The notes under the pieces are model-generated. The model was not told the DNA's origin. It did not search any database and was given only the letters and a program-made list of their open reading frames with translations. Of a DNA stretch of 64,000 bases, positions 8,431 to 16,227 are shown one piece after another (the first letter of the stretch is position 1; every line of letters starts with the position of its first letter). A program made the translations under genes and the position numbers. Origin of the DNA: Rhizorhabdus sp049889055 (GTDB lineage Bacteria; Pseudomonadota; Alphaproteobacteria; Sphingomonadales; Sphingomonadaceae); the NCBI RefSeq assembly GCF_049889055.1, contig NZ_JBLTWO010000003.1, forward strand, positions 1-64,000. Reading direction: 5' to 3'.

Positions 8431-8819
8431 TGGCGGGCCTGCTGCAGATGCTTGTCGCCCGGACCACCCCGCCGCCGTCGCCACCGCTTAGTGCCAGCGC
8501 ATCGGTGATCGGCGGTTCCGTTCCGGTCGACGTGTCGACAGCGTCCGGCACCAGCGATGTCCTGCCGGGAGGCGGCTTTCGCTATTTCGACGCGAACGGA
8601 TCGGGCGGATCGCCGCCCTATCGCTATCGCTGGAGCCGCCAGAACGGCGTCAACAAGACGGTGCTTCTCGACGCCGAGAGCGAGCGTGCGCGGGTCCAGT
8701 GGAGCGATATGGTGGTCGGCGAATATCAGAGCACGACCGCGCGCTGCGAGGTGACCGATGCGAATGGCGCGACTGCGACATCGAGCACGATCGTCATCGG
8801 CTTCAACAGGATCGCCTGA
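8430..8819 (+). CDS. Small Ig-like virion protein
   Basis: A 129-residue protein whose ATG overlaps the previous TGA by one base. After a Pro-rich start (PPPSPPLSAS) residues 25-125 read as one immunoglobulin/PKD-like beta sandwich: GGSPPYRYRWSRQNG and a final YQSTTARCEVTDANGATATSSTIVI strand pair. Ig-like domains decorate many tailed-phage particles and bind carbohydrate weakly. Position between two fibre/lysis genes supports a decoration role; this is inference. Confidence 0.55.
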   Translation: MAGLLQMLVARTTPPPSPPLSASASVIGGSVPVDVSTASGTSDVLPGGGFRYFDANGSGGSPPYRYRWSRQNGVNKTVLLDAESERARVQWSDMVVGEYQSTTARCEVTDANGATATSSTIVIGFNRIA

Positions 8820-8820
8820 G

Positions 8821-9159
8821 ATGGTCGCGTCACAGCCTGACTGGTTGATCCCCTTGCTGGGCGGCAACACGCTGCTGAGCGCGGCACTCGGCTATCTCGT
8901 ACCCGCCATGGTCACCCGGCGGAAGGACGCAGGCGATCTCGCCTCCGATCTGCTCCGGCAGGCGCTGGAACGGATCGACAAGCTGGAACGGGAGAACGCG
9001 ACCTGTGCCGAAAAGGCCGCGCGACTTGAACAGCGCTGCGACAGGAATGAGCTGGTGCTGCGGCTGACCCTGTCGGATCTGGGGGCCAGGGCGCCGGACT
9101 CGCCCGCGCTCCGCCAGGCGCGGACCCTCTGCGGCGCGACCTTCGCCGCCGAGGCCTGA
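8821..9159 (+). CDS. Membrane-anchored coiled-coil phage protein
   Basis: A 112-residue protein starting one base after the previous stop. Residues about 8-30 (WLIPLLGGNTLLSAALGYLVPAM) form one hydrophobic segment; residues 40-85 are a heptad-like coiled coil (RQALERIDKLERENATCAEKAARLEQRC). This topology fits a lysis-accessory or membrane-tethered protein at the head of the lysis cassette. It is not a recognised holin. Function unknown. Confidence 0.55.
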   Translation: MVASQPDWLIPLLGGNTLLSAALGYLVPAMVTRRKDAGDLASDLLRQALERIDKLERENATCAEKAARLEQRCDRNELVLRLTLSDLGARAPDSPALRQARTLCGATFAAEA

Positions 9160-9198
9160 CCGTCACTTTCCCTAAATTCCCAGAATATCGGAGGTCGC

Positions 9199-9684
9199 AT
9201 GCCGGAGTCTGCTTTGGCCTGGATGGCGCACGCCCTGTCCCTGATCGGCGTGCGCGAGATTCCGGGGCCGCGCCACAATGCGTCGATCGTCGGCTGGCTG
9301 AGCCGGCTCAAGGCGTGGTGGAGCGATGACGAGACGCCGTGGTGCGGGACCTTCGTCGCGCATGTCCTGAAGACGGCAGGCCTGCCGCTGCCCCGGCATT
9401 GGTATCGGGCACGGGCCTGGCTCGACTGGGGCGTGCCTTGTGCGCCGACCTATGGTGCGCTGTGCGTCCTCGAACGGCCCGGTGGCGGGCATGTCTTCTT
9501 CGTCACGCGCGCATCGCCCGGCTTTTTGTGGGGGATAGGCGGCAATCAGGGCGACCGCGTGTGCGAGGCGAAATTCGCGCGCAACCGCATGCTGGGCTGT
9601 CGCTGGCCGGGCACGGTGCCGCTGCCAAGCCCGCTGGTGCCTGGCCCGGATGGAGCGGACCGACCGTCGGAGCATGAAGCATGA
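9199..9684 (+). CDS. Phage endolysin-type peptidase (TIGR02594 / NlpC-CHAP-like)
   Basis: A 161-residue protein of the TIGR02594 family, cysteine-peptidase-like proteins commonly found beside phage lysis genes. Visible landmarks are the N-terminal ALSLIGVREIPG, the catalytic-Cys segment DETPWCGTFVAHVLK with WCG around residue 49, and GGGHVFFVTR carrying the likely His. The last segment GNQGDRVCEAKF is also typical. It probably cleaves peptidoglycan stem or cross-bridge peptides. There is no signal peptide, so export needs the holin encoded just downstream. Confidence 0.72.
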   Translation: MPESALAWMAHALSLIGVREIPGPRHNASIVGWLSRLKAWWSDDETPWCGTFVAHVLKTAGLPLPRHWYRARAWLDWGVPCAPTYGALCVLERPGGGHVFFVTRASPGFLWGIGGNQGDRVCEAKFARNRMLGCRWPGTVPLPSPLVPGPDGADRPSEHEA

Positions 9685-9848
9685 TCGGCTATCTCCGCTG
9701 CCGCCTGCGCGAACGCACCACATGGGTGGCGATCGGCGCTGCCGTGACCGCCGCCGCGGCGCTGCCGAGCCCCTATAGCTGGTTGGCGATCCTGGCCGGC
9801 GTTGTCGCCGCGCTGTTGCCGACACCCGGCGGGAAGGGCGCCGCATGA
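9681..9848 (+). CDS. Holin-like small membrane protein
   Basis: A 55-residue protein whose ATG overlaps the endolysin stop (ATGA). A basic N-terminus (RCRLRERTT) precedes a hydrophobic region WVAIGAAVTAAAAL, then PSPYS and a second hydrophobic stretch WLAILAGVVAALLP, ending in GGKGAA. Two short transmembrane segments and a charged start between endolysin and spanin genes are what a small class II holin looks like. It is shorter than most holins, so the call is positional. Confidence 0.6.
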   Translation: MIGYLRCRLRERTTWVAIGAAVTAAAALPSPYSWLAILAGVVAALLPTPGGKGAA

Positions 9849-10255
9849 GCCCGCCCTTGCTGTTGGCGGGCGCCGCCATTCTGGTCGTGAGCGCCTTCGG
9901 CGCCGGCTGGTCCGTCCGCGACCTGATCGCTGACCGGGCCGAGGCGCGGGCGGCGGCGCGCGCTGCTCAGGACCGGCTGGTGGCCCGGCGGGCGCTCGAC
10001 CGGGCGTCCGAGACATTCGAAGCCGAACGCAGCGTGCTGGACACCCAGCGTCCGCAGGTCCGCACCCGCATCATGGAGGTCTATCGTGAAGCTCCGCTGC
10101 CTGCCGATTGCGCTGTACGGCCTGACGTGCTGCGCCTGCTCGAGGATGTCCGCGCCCGGGCCAATGCCGCCCTTGCCGGCCAATCTGGCGAGCGTGTGCC
10201 GGACGGTGCCGCCGGTGCCGGCGATCGACCCCGAGCGGGCGGCCTGGGAGGCTGA
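9845..10255 (+). CDS. i-spanin (Rz-like)
   Basis: A 136-residue protein, ATG overlapping the holin stop. Residues 3-25 (PPLLLAGAAILVVSAFGAGW) form a signal-anchor; residues 30-80 are an Ala/Arg/Glu-rich coiled coil (RAEARAAARAAQDRL); the end is Gly/Pro-rich. Such type II inner-membrane proteins pair with an outer-membrane lipoprotein to fuse the two membranes in the last step of lysis. The partner is encoded inside this gene from 10086, as in lambda Rz/Rz1. Confidence 0.68.
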   Translation: MSPPLLLAGAAILVVSAFGAGWSVRDLIADRAEARAAARAAQDRLVARRALDRASETFEAERSVLDTQRPQVRTRIMEVYREAPLPADCAVRPDVLRLLEDVRARANAALAGQSGERVPDGAAGAGDRPRAGGLGG

Positions 10256-10340
10256 CCTGCTTCTTTCCTATGCCGAATGCGCAATCCGCCAGCGCGCCAC
10301 TGCGGAAGCATGGCGCGCCATCGCAGAGGACAACCGATGA
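10086..10340 (+). CDS. o-spanin (Rz1-like), embedded in the i-spanin gene
   Basis: An 84-residue frame shifted +1 relative to the i-spanin, with GTG start at 10086 and a full GGAGGT Shine-Dalgarno at 10075-10080, which strongly argues that it is translated. A hydrophobic N-terminus (LPIALYGL) leads to a cysteine cluster TCCACS that would hold the lipidated Cys; the -1 Ala before the last Cys fits, but the lipobox is not canonical. A Pro-rich stretch (APGPMPPLPA) follows, as in Rz1 proteins. It overlaps the i-spanin end by 170 bases and extends 85 bases beyond it. Confidence 0.66.
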   Translation: MKLRCLPIALYGLTCCACSRMSAPGPMPPLPANLASVCRTVPPVPAIDPERAAWEADLLLSYAECAIRQRATAEAWRAIAEDNR

Positions 10341-11572
10341 CCGACGACAATGTCATGATGCTGCCCGCCAGACTCCGACTGCCCGATATGCATCTCGGCG
10401 GCGGGCTGGGGCTGTCCGCCGGGGGCGGACCGAGAGCGCTGCTCGACTTTGACTTCACGACGATTTCGGCGCTCGACAGCCGGATCAGCTTCACCCGCGC
10501 ATCGCCCGCAACCCGGATCAACGCCAACGGGCATGTCGAGACGGTGGGCGCGCACCAGCCCCGCTTCAGCCATGATCCGGTGACGCTGCGTCCGCGCGGT
10601 CTCCTGGTCGAGGATCAGCGGACCAATGTGCTGCTGCATTCGGAGAATTTCGACGCATCCAGCTGGACGAAGACGCGCTGTTCGGTTGTCGCGACCACCG
10701 CGCTAACGCCGGGGGGAAGCGCCACCGCCGCGAGGATCGTCGAAGATGGGACGACTGGCGTCCATGGTTTCAGCCAGACCGCGACGCTGAGCGCGGGCGC
10801 CTATACGCGGTCGGTCTATCTGAAGGCGGCGGGCCGAAGCTGGGCAAAGCTGGCCTGCGGCGGCCTGGCGATCGCTTATTGCAACCTTTCTACGGGGGGG
10901 ATGGGCAGTGTCTCCGGAACCGGTGCGCCGATCGCCGCGATCGAGCCCGCTGGCAATGGCTGGTTCCGGGTCTCGCTGAGCTTCACCGCCACGGCCGGAG
11001 CGGTGGCGGTTTCCTTGTCCTGCGCGACGGCCGACGGAGGAGATACATATGCTGGCGATGGAGCGTCCGGACTGCATCTGTGGGGCGAACAGCTTGAGGC
11101 AGGGGGCTTTGCGACGTCCTACATTCCGACCACCAGTGGGGCGGCGACGCGGATGATGGATTTGGCGGTCGTACCTCCGATCTGTGCTGCTGCGCTGCTA
11201 GCAAAGGGACATGGCTACATTAAAACCATCAGTGAATTTCCGCGGGGCGCAAACGGAGAAATCGTCTGTATTGACGACGGATTAGGCGATAATTCTGTCG
11301 AGATCTATCGCTCTTCGCCAACAACATTAAACTTCTTCGCCAAGGCATATTCCAGCGTTGTCGCGAATGTCTCTAGCTTGCCAAAAACTGCTGAACCCGT
11401 TGAAGTATCGATCACCTACGATCTGGACAGTTATCTCGTCCAATTTAGGGCTATGGGTACTCGATTCGGGTCAATATCGGGAACGGAATCTTTCAATACA
11501 ATTAGACTTGGACAGTACAGGAGTCCGGGATTCTCGATCAATGCACATATAGCCAAATTCATCTATGCCTAG
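10337..11572 (+). CDS. Phage head-spike / tail-fibre protein
   Basis: A 411-residue protein; ATG 10337 overlaps the o-spanin stop. Residues about 35-110 carry the phage head-spike fibre domain pattern: LLDFDFTTISALDSRISFTRAS, then RGLLVEDQRTNVLLHSENF. Residues 110-280 form a carbohydrate-binding-like beta sandwich ending in LWGEQLEAGGFATSYIPT. The C-terminal 120 residues (from about 11215) are encoded by clearly less GC-rich DNA, suggesting exchange of the receptor-binding part. It is the last gene of the module. Confidence 0.68.
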   Translation: MTDDNVMMLPARLRLPDMHLGGGLGLSAGGGPRALLDFDFTTISALDSRISFTRASPATRINANGHVETVGAHQPRFSHDPVTLRPRGLLVEDQRTNVLLHSENFDASSWTKTRCSVVATTALTPGGSATAARIVEDGTTGVHGFSQTATLSAGAYTRSVYLKAAGRSWAKLACGGLAIAYCNLSTGGMGSVSGTGAPIAAIEPAGNGWFRVSLSFTATAGAVAVSLSCATADGGDTYAGDGASGLHLWGEQLEAGGFATSYIPTTSGAATRMMDLAVVPPICAAALLAKGHGYIKTISEFPRGANGEIVCIDDGLGDNSVEIYRSSPTTLNFFAKAYSSVVANVSSLPKTAEPVEVSITYDLDSYLVQFRAMGTRFGSISGTESFNTIRLGQYRSPGFSINAHIAKFIYA

Positions 11573-11665
11573 AGTGGCATGTAAATTTTCTGCGGAATGA
11601 TTAATGCCGGTGGCAGAGCTATATGGGCCGCGTCCCGAGTGGCCCAAGCATTCCACCAGTGTGCA

Positions 11666-12865
11666 TTAGAGTTGGCTCGCCTTGGCCCGCTTGTAGGACC
11701 ACATTGCGATCGCTAATATCGAGCTAAGCAAAGCGAGGGAGTAGCAGCCAATATTCTCAAAGAACCAGCCATGAGGGACGATCGGAATCCAAAACACGAA
11801 GAGTATATTGGCACAAATCACTCTCGGCACCGGGCTACGTAACCTACCTGCCATCACAATGAAGGCCGGGATCAAGAAGATCAGGCGGTAAGCCCAGTTG
11901 GTGAAAACCAAAAAGGTTCCCAGAAAGATGCACAAGGAAACGAGTGCTATGGTCGCGGCCCTTTCATCCAGATTTCCCATATCGTCCGAGAAGCTGGCGC
12001 ACGACTTGAGCTTTGACGGCAGCTTGATGATCGCGACCAGCCAGATCGCCGAATAGGCCAGTATTGCCCCATAGGACCAGTTTGCATAGGAGCCGAGATG
12101 TGGAGCGAAGCGGGCAGACATCAGCCCGTAGGCGGTCGAGAACGCCTGAGTCGTTCTTGCGACCATCTCGGGCATCTCGGTGAACGAAAACAAGATCAAT
12201 GGAGCGGCAATAGCAAGGCCTTGGAGAAGGCGTCTGTCGAGCCACGGCTTTTGGGGATGCAGTAGAGCCATCAGCGAGAAGACCGGGTAAAGCTTTAATG
12301 CCGTCGACAGGCCAAAGAGGAACCCGAGAGATCGTTTTGCACCGAGCGGCAGAATGGCGAGGGGTGCAAAGGTCACAAAAAAGACGGTAGCATCGATATT
12401 CCCTCTTTCTATTGCGAGCAGCGAGATCGGGCTGAAGATCGCGAGAGGGAAGGTCAACGCCGAGTAGCGCCAGGAGAGCAGTGCAACGGTGGCCACGAAC
12501 AGCAGCGCGTTGGCGGTCCAGAAGACGCGGAAAAAGGATTCCGAAAAATCGCCAAAAACGCCATAAAGACGTGGCCAAAGCGAAGGATAGTTGAGCGGTG
12601 GAATCTGTGCTTCGGGGTAGATCGACGTTACGATTGCTGCCTGCCGTGAGCAATCATTTGGGGTGGAGTAGGAAAAGCCGTGGTTGCCGCAATAGGCGGC
12701 CACCTGGATGGTTCGCGAGTCAGCGCCAGGATAAGTGATGGCAGGAACGCCGAAGCGCACATATCGCGCTTTCCAGCCTGAAACCCATGGGTAAAGAAAG
12801 AGGAGAGCGAAGATCGAAAACGCTGCTGCCAATATGGCGCAGTTACGCAGTTTGGCGCGATCCAT
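11666..12865 (-). CDS. GT87/DUF2029-like membrane glycosyltransferase
   Basis: A 399-residue polytopic membrane protein, about nine to eleven hydrophobic segments. After the first segment lies a periplasmic-type loop with YPGADSRT and NYPSLWPRLYG; then ERGNIDATVFF followed by LFGLSTALKLYPVF, the conserved pattern of the GT87 (DUF2029) lipid-linked-sugar mannosyltransferase-like family. ATG 12865 has AGGAGC upstream. GC content is lower than in flanking genes. It faces the prophage and may be cargo that modifies surface glycans, but it could also be a chromosomal gene. Confidence 0.66.
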   Translation of the reverse strand: MDRAKLRNCAILAAAFSIFALLFLYPWVSGWKARYVRFGVPAITYPGADSRTIQVAAYCGNHGFSYSTPNDCSRQAAIVTSIYPEAQIPPLNYPSLWPRLYGVFGDFSESFFRVFWTANALLFVATVALLSWRYSALTFPLAIFSPISLLAIERGNIDATVFFVTFAPLAILPLGAKRSLGFLFGLSTALKLYPVFSLMALLHPQKPWLDRRLLQGLAIAAPLILFSFTEMPEMVARTTQAFSTAYGLMSARFAPHLGSYANWSYGAILAYSAIWLVAIIKLPSKLKSCASFSDDMGNLDERAATIALVSLCIFLGTFLVFTNWAYRLIFLIPAFIVMAGRLRSPVPRVICANILFVFWIPIVPHGWFFENIGCYSLALLSSILAIAMWSYKRAKASQL

Positions 12866-13095
12866 CGTTGCTCCTGAGGCCATCAGATCTAAATACCCCC
12901 GGCCAGGCCGAGGTGGGTTAAAGTTGCTGGTCAATGAGAGCAAGCGATTTGAGTGCCATTCTAGCGAAGGCAATACGCGACGGGCTTCGGACATCACCTA
13001 CGAACTCTGCTTGTCGAAGGTTTTAATCCCTAATTGAGACTTCGTCATAATCGCGTCTTGCGTAGCGGAAAAAAATCCCTAAACGCAGTCCCCTC

Positions 13096-13171
13096 GGGCG
13101 GTTAGCTCAGTTGGTAGAGCATCTCGTTTACACCGAGAGGGTCGGCGGTTCGAGCCCGTCACCGCCCACCA
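13096..13171 (+). tRNA. tRNA-Val (TAC)
   Basis: A 76-base cloverleaf with encoded CCA. The acceptor GGGCGGT pairs with ACCGCCC, the D-arm is GCTC..GAGC, the anticodon stem TCTCG/CGAGA encloses anticodon TAC, and the T-arm contains TTCGAGC. All stems pair. Confidence 0.96.
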
Positions 13172-13209
13172 GATCAGCGTTGCGACGCCTCTCCTCAGGT
13201 TTGGTCAGA

Positions 13210-13965
13210 TTGTCCACCACCCGCGCCGATCAATTGCTCGTGGATCGCGGCCTCGTCGAGAGCCGGTCGCGGGCGCAGGCCATGATCCTGGCGGGGCTGG
13301 TTTTTTCGGGTGAGCGCAAGATTGAGAAGGCGGGGCAGGCGATGAAGCTCGATGCGCCGCTGGAGGTGCGGGGACGCGATCATCCCTGGGTGTCGCGCGG
13401 GGGGATCAAGCTGGCACATGGCCTTTCCCATTTCGGCTGGTCGCCGGAGGGCGCCGTCGCCATCGACGTCGGCTCGTCGACGGGCGGCTTTACCGATGTG
13501 CTGCTCACCGGCGGGGCGTCGCGCGTCTATGCTGTCGACTCCGGGACGAACCAGCTGGCCTGGAAACTGCGCTCCGATCCGCGTGTGGTGGTGCTGGAGC
13601 AGACAAATGCGCGGCACCTGAGCCCCGGGCATATCCCCGAGCCGATCGACATCGTCGTATGCGATGCCAGCTTCATTTCGCTCGCCAAGGTCCTGCCTGC
13701 GGCCTTGTCGTTCGTGCGGACCGGCGGTCGGTTGGTGGCGCTGATCAAGCCGCAGTTCGAGGCCGGCCGCGAAGAAGTGGGCAAGGGCGGGGTGATCAGG
13801 GATGGCACCGTGCATGAGCGCGTTTGTGCCGAGGTCCGGGCGTGGATAGAGACGCAAGGCTGGGCCGTGGAGGGAATCGAGCGCAGCCCGATCACCGGCC
13901 CCGAAGGCAATGTCGAATTTCTGATCGGCGCGGTTCGCGCCGGCGAGGAGCAGAGTGATGGGTGA
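13210..13965 (+). CDS. tlyA: TlyA-family rRNA 2'-O-methyltransferase
   Basis: A 251-residue protein with an N-terminal S4 RNA-binding domain (residues 4-65, RADQLLVDRGLVESRSRAQA) and an FtsJ-like methyltransferase fold (residues 75-240) with the SAM motif AIDVGSSTGGFTDVLL, then VYAVDSGTNQL and VVCDASFISL. The family methylates 2'-OH of cytidines in 16S/23S rRNA; some members were annotated as haemolysins. The start is taken as TTG 13210, since no ATG is available and this gives the usual N-terminus; upstream codons run into the tRNA. Confidence 0.9.
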   Translation: MSTTRADQLLVDRGLVESRSRAQAMILAGLVFSGERKIEKAGQAMKLDAPLEVRGRDHPWVSRGGIKLAHGLSHFGWSPEGAVAIDVGSSTGGFTDVLLTGGASRVYAVDSGTNQLAWKLRSDPRVVVLEQTNARHLSPGHIPEPIDIVVCDASFISLAKVLPAALSFVRTGGRLVALIKPQFEAGREEVGKGGVIRDGTVHERVCAEVRAWIETQGWAVEGIERSPITGPEGNVEFLIGAVRAGEEQSDG

Positions 13966-14515
13966 GATCGCATCGGCGGGCCAGTTGCGGATGTCCTGGA
14001 TACGCTGGGCGTTGGTGACGGTGCCTGCGATCGTGCTGCTGGGTACGGTGTCCGGCCGCGGCTCGGGAGCGGGCATGGGCAATCCATGGTACGACATGCT
14101 GGAAAAGCCGGCGCTGATGCCACCCGGCTGGGCGTTCGGCCTGGCCTGGACGATCCTCTATATCCTGATGGGCGTTGCCTTATCGATGATCCTCAATGCC
14201 CGTGGCGCGAAGGGCCGCGGCGTTGCGGTCACGCTGTTCCTGATCCAGCTGGGACTCAATCTGGCCTGGTCGCCGGTGTTTTTCGCCATGCACAGGATCA
14301 TGCTGGCCTTCGGGCTGATCCTTTTCATCTTCCTTTGGGCGTCCGCCGCGACCTGGCTTTTCTGGCGGATTCGGCCGGTTGCAGGGATATTGATGCTCCC
14401 GTATCTCGCCTGGCTGATCTTCGCCGGTATGCTCAACTGGCAGATCCATGAACTCAATCCGAGTGGCGGCGCCCTTGTTTCCAATGGCGGCACCACCCAG
14501 ATAGTCATAGAGTGA
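13958..14515 (+). CDS. tspO: TspO/MBR family membrane protein
   Basis: A 185-residue protein with five hydrophobic segments (about residues 15-35, 55-75, 85-105, 110-130, 140-160). It shows the TspO signature: WYDMLEKPALMPPGWAFGLAWTILY and, later, NLAWSPVFF. TspO proteins bind tetrapyrroles and influence oxygen- or stress-linked regulation in alphaproteobacteria. ATG 13958 overlaps the tlyA stop by eight bases; a GTG directly before it is an alternative. The N-terminal 12 residues are additional to the usual family start. Confidence 0.88.
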   Translation: MGEIASAGQLRMSWIRWALVTVPAIVLLGTVSGRGSGAGMGNPWYDMLEKPALMPPGWAFGLAWTILYILMGVALSMILNARGAKGRGVAVTLFLIQLGLNLAWSPVFFAMHRIMLAFGLILFIFLWASAATWLFWRIRPVAGILMLPYLAWLIFAGMLNWQIHELNPSGGALVSNGGTTQIVIE

Positions 14516-14548
14516 CGCCGCCCAGCGCGGCTTGACGAGGAATTGATC

Positions 14549-14806
14549 ATGCAGTCCGAAAACCGCCTCTTCGACGATTTCGTCAAGCTGATGAACGGCG
14601 CGGCGGGGACGCTGGCCGGTGTTGGCCGCGAAGCCGAGTCCGCTTTCAAGGAGCGCACGCGCGAGTGGATCGCGGGGATGGACTTCGTCAGCCGCGAGGA
14701 ATTCGAAGCGGTGAAGGCGATGGCCGCCGCCGCCCGCGACGAAGCCGAAGAGCTCAAGGCCCGCATCGCGGCGCTGGAAGCGGCGGCCGGCATGGCGAAG
14801 CCCTGA
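14549..14806 (+). CDS. UbiK/YqiC-type accessory factor (BMFP domain)
   Basis: An 85-residue helical protein. The pattern RLFDDFVKLMNGA, an amphipathic helix up to FKERTREWIAGMDFVSREEFEAV, and a C-terminal coiled coil (EAEELKARIAALEA) matches the BMFP/YqiC family, whose Escherichia coli member UbiK assists late ubiquinone synthesis. ATG 14549 follows ACGAGGAA. Soluble or membrane-peripheral, probably trimeric. A role in ubiquinone synthesis is inferred from the family only. Confidence 0.8.
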   Translation: MQSENRLFDDFVKLMNGAAGTLAGVGREAESAFKERTREWIAGMDFVSREEFEAVKAMAAAARDEAEELKARIAALEAAAGMAKP

Positions 14807-14901
14807 CAGCTATCCACAGCTTTATGGCCCTTGCGGGTTGAATTGCATGGCATTCCGAGCCACGGAGTGACCCTCTGGTGGGCAACGGAGTATAGCCCCT
14901 G

Positions 14902-15414
14902 ATGGACGTCGATGATTTCGAGTCCGCGCGAGACGCAAGCGCGCCGATCGATATGCTCGAACATTATTTCTCCGCGCGGGGATGGGAATATCAGCGCGCG
15001 GGGGACGAAGAAATCGTCGCGCAGTTCCAAGGGAGCTGGGCGCAGTATGAGCTGCGCGCCGTGTGGCGCGAGGAAGATCGCGTCCTGCAGTTCCTCGTCT
15101 TGCCCGATATTCGCGTCACCGCCGACAAGCGTGGTGCGATGTACGAGACGATGGGGCTGATCAACGAGCAGCTGTGGCTCGGCCATTTCGAGATGTGGAC
15201 AAGCTCGTCGATGGTGCTGTTTCGCCATGCCGCGCTGCTTGACAGCCAGTCGGGCGATGCCACGCTGGGCCTGGACCAGGCAGAGACGCTGATCGAAGCG
15301 GGCATCGACGAATGCGAGCGCTTCTACCCGGTGTTCCAGTTCGTGCTGTGGAGCGACAAGACGCCGCAGGAAGCGATCGCTGCGGCGATGATCGATACCC
15401 AGGGCGAGGCCTGA
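14902..15414 (+). CDS. YbjN domain protein
   Basis: A 170-residue soluble protein of the YbjN family: IDMLEHYFSARGWEYQRAGDEEIVAQFQG at residues 16-45 (continuing through a WAQYELRAVWREED beta hairpin) and FEMWTSSSMVLFRHAALL in the centre. The fold resembles type III secretion chaperones; the biochemical role is unknown. It sits 4 bases before proC, so the two are probably co-transcribed, a common arrangement in sphingomonads. Confidence 0.82.
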   Translation: MDVDDFESARDASAPIDMLEHYFSARGWEYQRAGDEEIVAQFQGSWAQYELRAVWREEDRVLQFLVLPDIRVTADKRGAMYETMGLINEQLWLGHFEMWTSSSMVLFRHAALLDSQSGDATLGLDQAETLIEAGIDECERFYPVFQFVLWSDKTPQEAIAAAMIDTQGEA

Positions 15415-15418
15415 GGCC

Positions 15419-16225
15419 ATGGCGGGGGGCAAGAGCCTCTGGCTCGTCGGTGCCGGCAATATGGGCGGTGCGATGTTGCGCGGTTGGCTGGCGGCCGGGT
15501 TTGACGGCAAGATCAGCGTGATCGATCCGTTCGTTGCGGACGTGCCGGACGGTGTCGATCTGCTCCGTACGCTGCCCGCCGACGGAGACGGTCCCGACAT
15601 TCTCGTGCTCGCGGTCAAGCCGCAGCAGCTGGATGCCGTTACGCCGAGCTTCGCTAGCAGGCAGCGTTCGCCGCGTTTGTTGTTGTCGATCCTCGCGGGC
15701 GTCGAGACGCGCACGCTGAGCGATGGCTTTGGCGCGGCATCGACCGTAAGGGCCATGCCCAACCTTCCCGTTTCGATCGGTGAAGGGGTGACCGCGCTCT
15801 ATTCGGCCGATGCGCCGCAGGATGTGCGCGACGAAGCGGCCGCGCTCGTGGCGCCGCTCGGGCTGGTAGAATGGATCGACGACGAGGGGCTGTTCGACGC
15901 CGTCACCGCTTTGTCGGGTTGCGGACCCGGCTTCCTGTTCCGTTTCATCGAGGCGATGGCACAGGCGGGCGAGGCGCTGGGCCTGCCTGCGGATCAGGCG
16001 TTGCGGCTTGCTACCGCGACGGTGAAGGGATCCGGCCTGCTCGCCGCCACGTCCGATGAAGGGCCGGACGTGCTCGCGGACCGCGTCGCCAGCCCCGGCG
16101 GCAGCACACGCGAAGGGCTCAACGTCCTCGACGCCGATGACCGGTTGAAGTCCCTTCTTCGCGACACGCTGGCGGCATCGGCCCGCCGCAACGCCGAACT
16201 GGCGGCGGCGGCGCGCAAGGCCTGA
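15419..16225 (+). CDS. proC: Pyrroline-5-carboxylate reductase
   Basis: A 268-residue enzyme catalysing the last step of proline synthesis (NAD(P)H reduction of 1-pyrroline-5-carboxylate). The Rossmann motif VGAGNMGGAMLRGW is at residues 10-23, VLAVKPQQ at about 60, RAMPNLPVSIGEG in the centre, and the C-terminal signature VASPGGSTREGLNVL. Length is normal for the family. It starts 4 bases after ybjN. Confidence 0.95.
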   Translation: MAGGKSLWLVGAGNMGGAMLRGWLAAGFDGKISVIDPFVADVPDGVDLLRTLPADGDGPDILVLAVKPQQLDAVTPSFASRQRSPRLLLSILAGVETRTLSDGFGAASTVRAMPNLPVSIGEGVTALYSADAPQDVRDEAAALVAPLGLVEWIDDEGLFDAVTALSGCGPGFLFRFIEAMAQAGEALGLPADQALRLATATVKGSGLLAATSDEGPDVLADRVASPGGSTREGLNVLDADDRLKSLLRDTLAASARRNAELAAAARKA

Positions 16226-16227
16226 CG

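Larger units (their letters stand above)
1589..11572 (+). mobile_element. P22-like (short-tailed) prophage virion and lysis module, partial
   Basis: Fifteen genes on one strand with tiny gaps or 1-4 base overlaps follow the P22 late-gene order: scaffold, coat, gp4-like adaptor, gp10-like stabiliser, ejection-type protein, fibres, lysis, spike. The P22-type coat at 2489 is the anchor for the identification. No integrase, repressor, replication gene, portal or terminase lies in this window; portal and terminase would normally sit directly upstream of the scaffold, where small unrelated genes are found instead. The element is therefore either a remnant or continues left of base 1 with cargo inserted between portal and scaffold. 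No att repeats were found by eye; tRNA-Val lies 1.5 kb to the right. Confidence 0.72.

Noticed and set aside
13096..13171. tRNA-Val as the prophage attachment site
   Set aside because: The 5' end of the tRNA, not the 3' end, faces the phage module; no repeated 3' tRNA end was found and no integrase is present.
13111..13209. N-terminal extension of tlyA into tRNA-Val
   Set aside because: The frame is open, but it overlaps a complete tRNA; the S4 domain begins right after TTG 13210.
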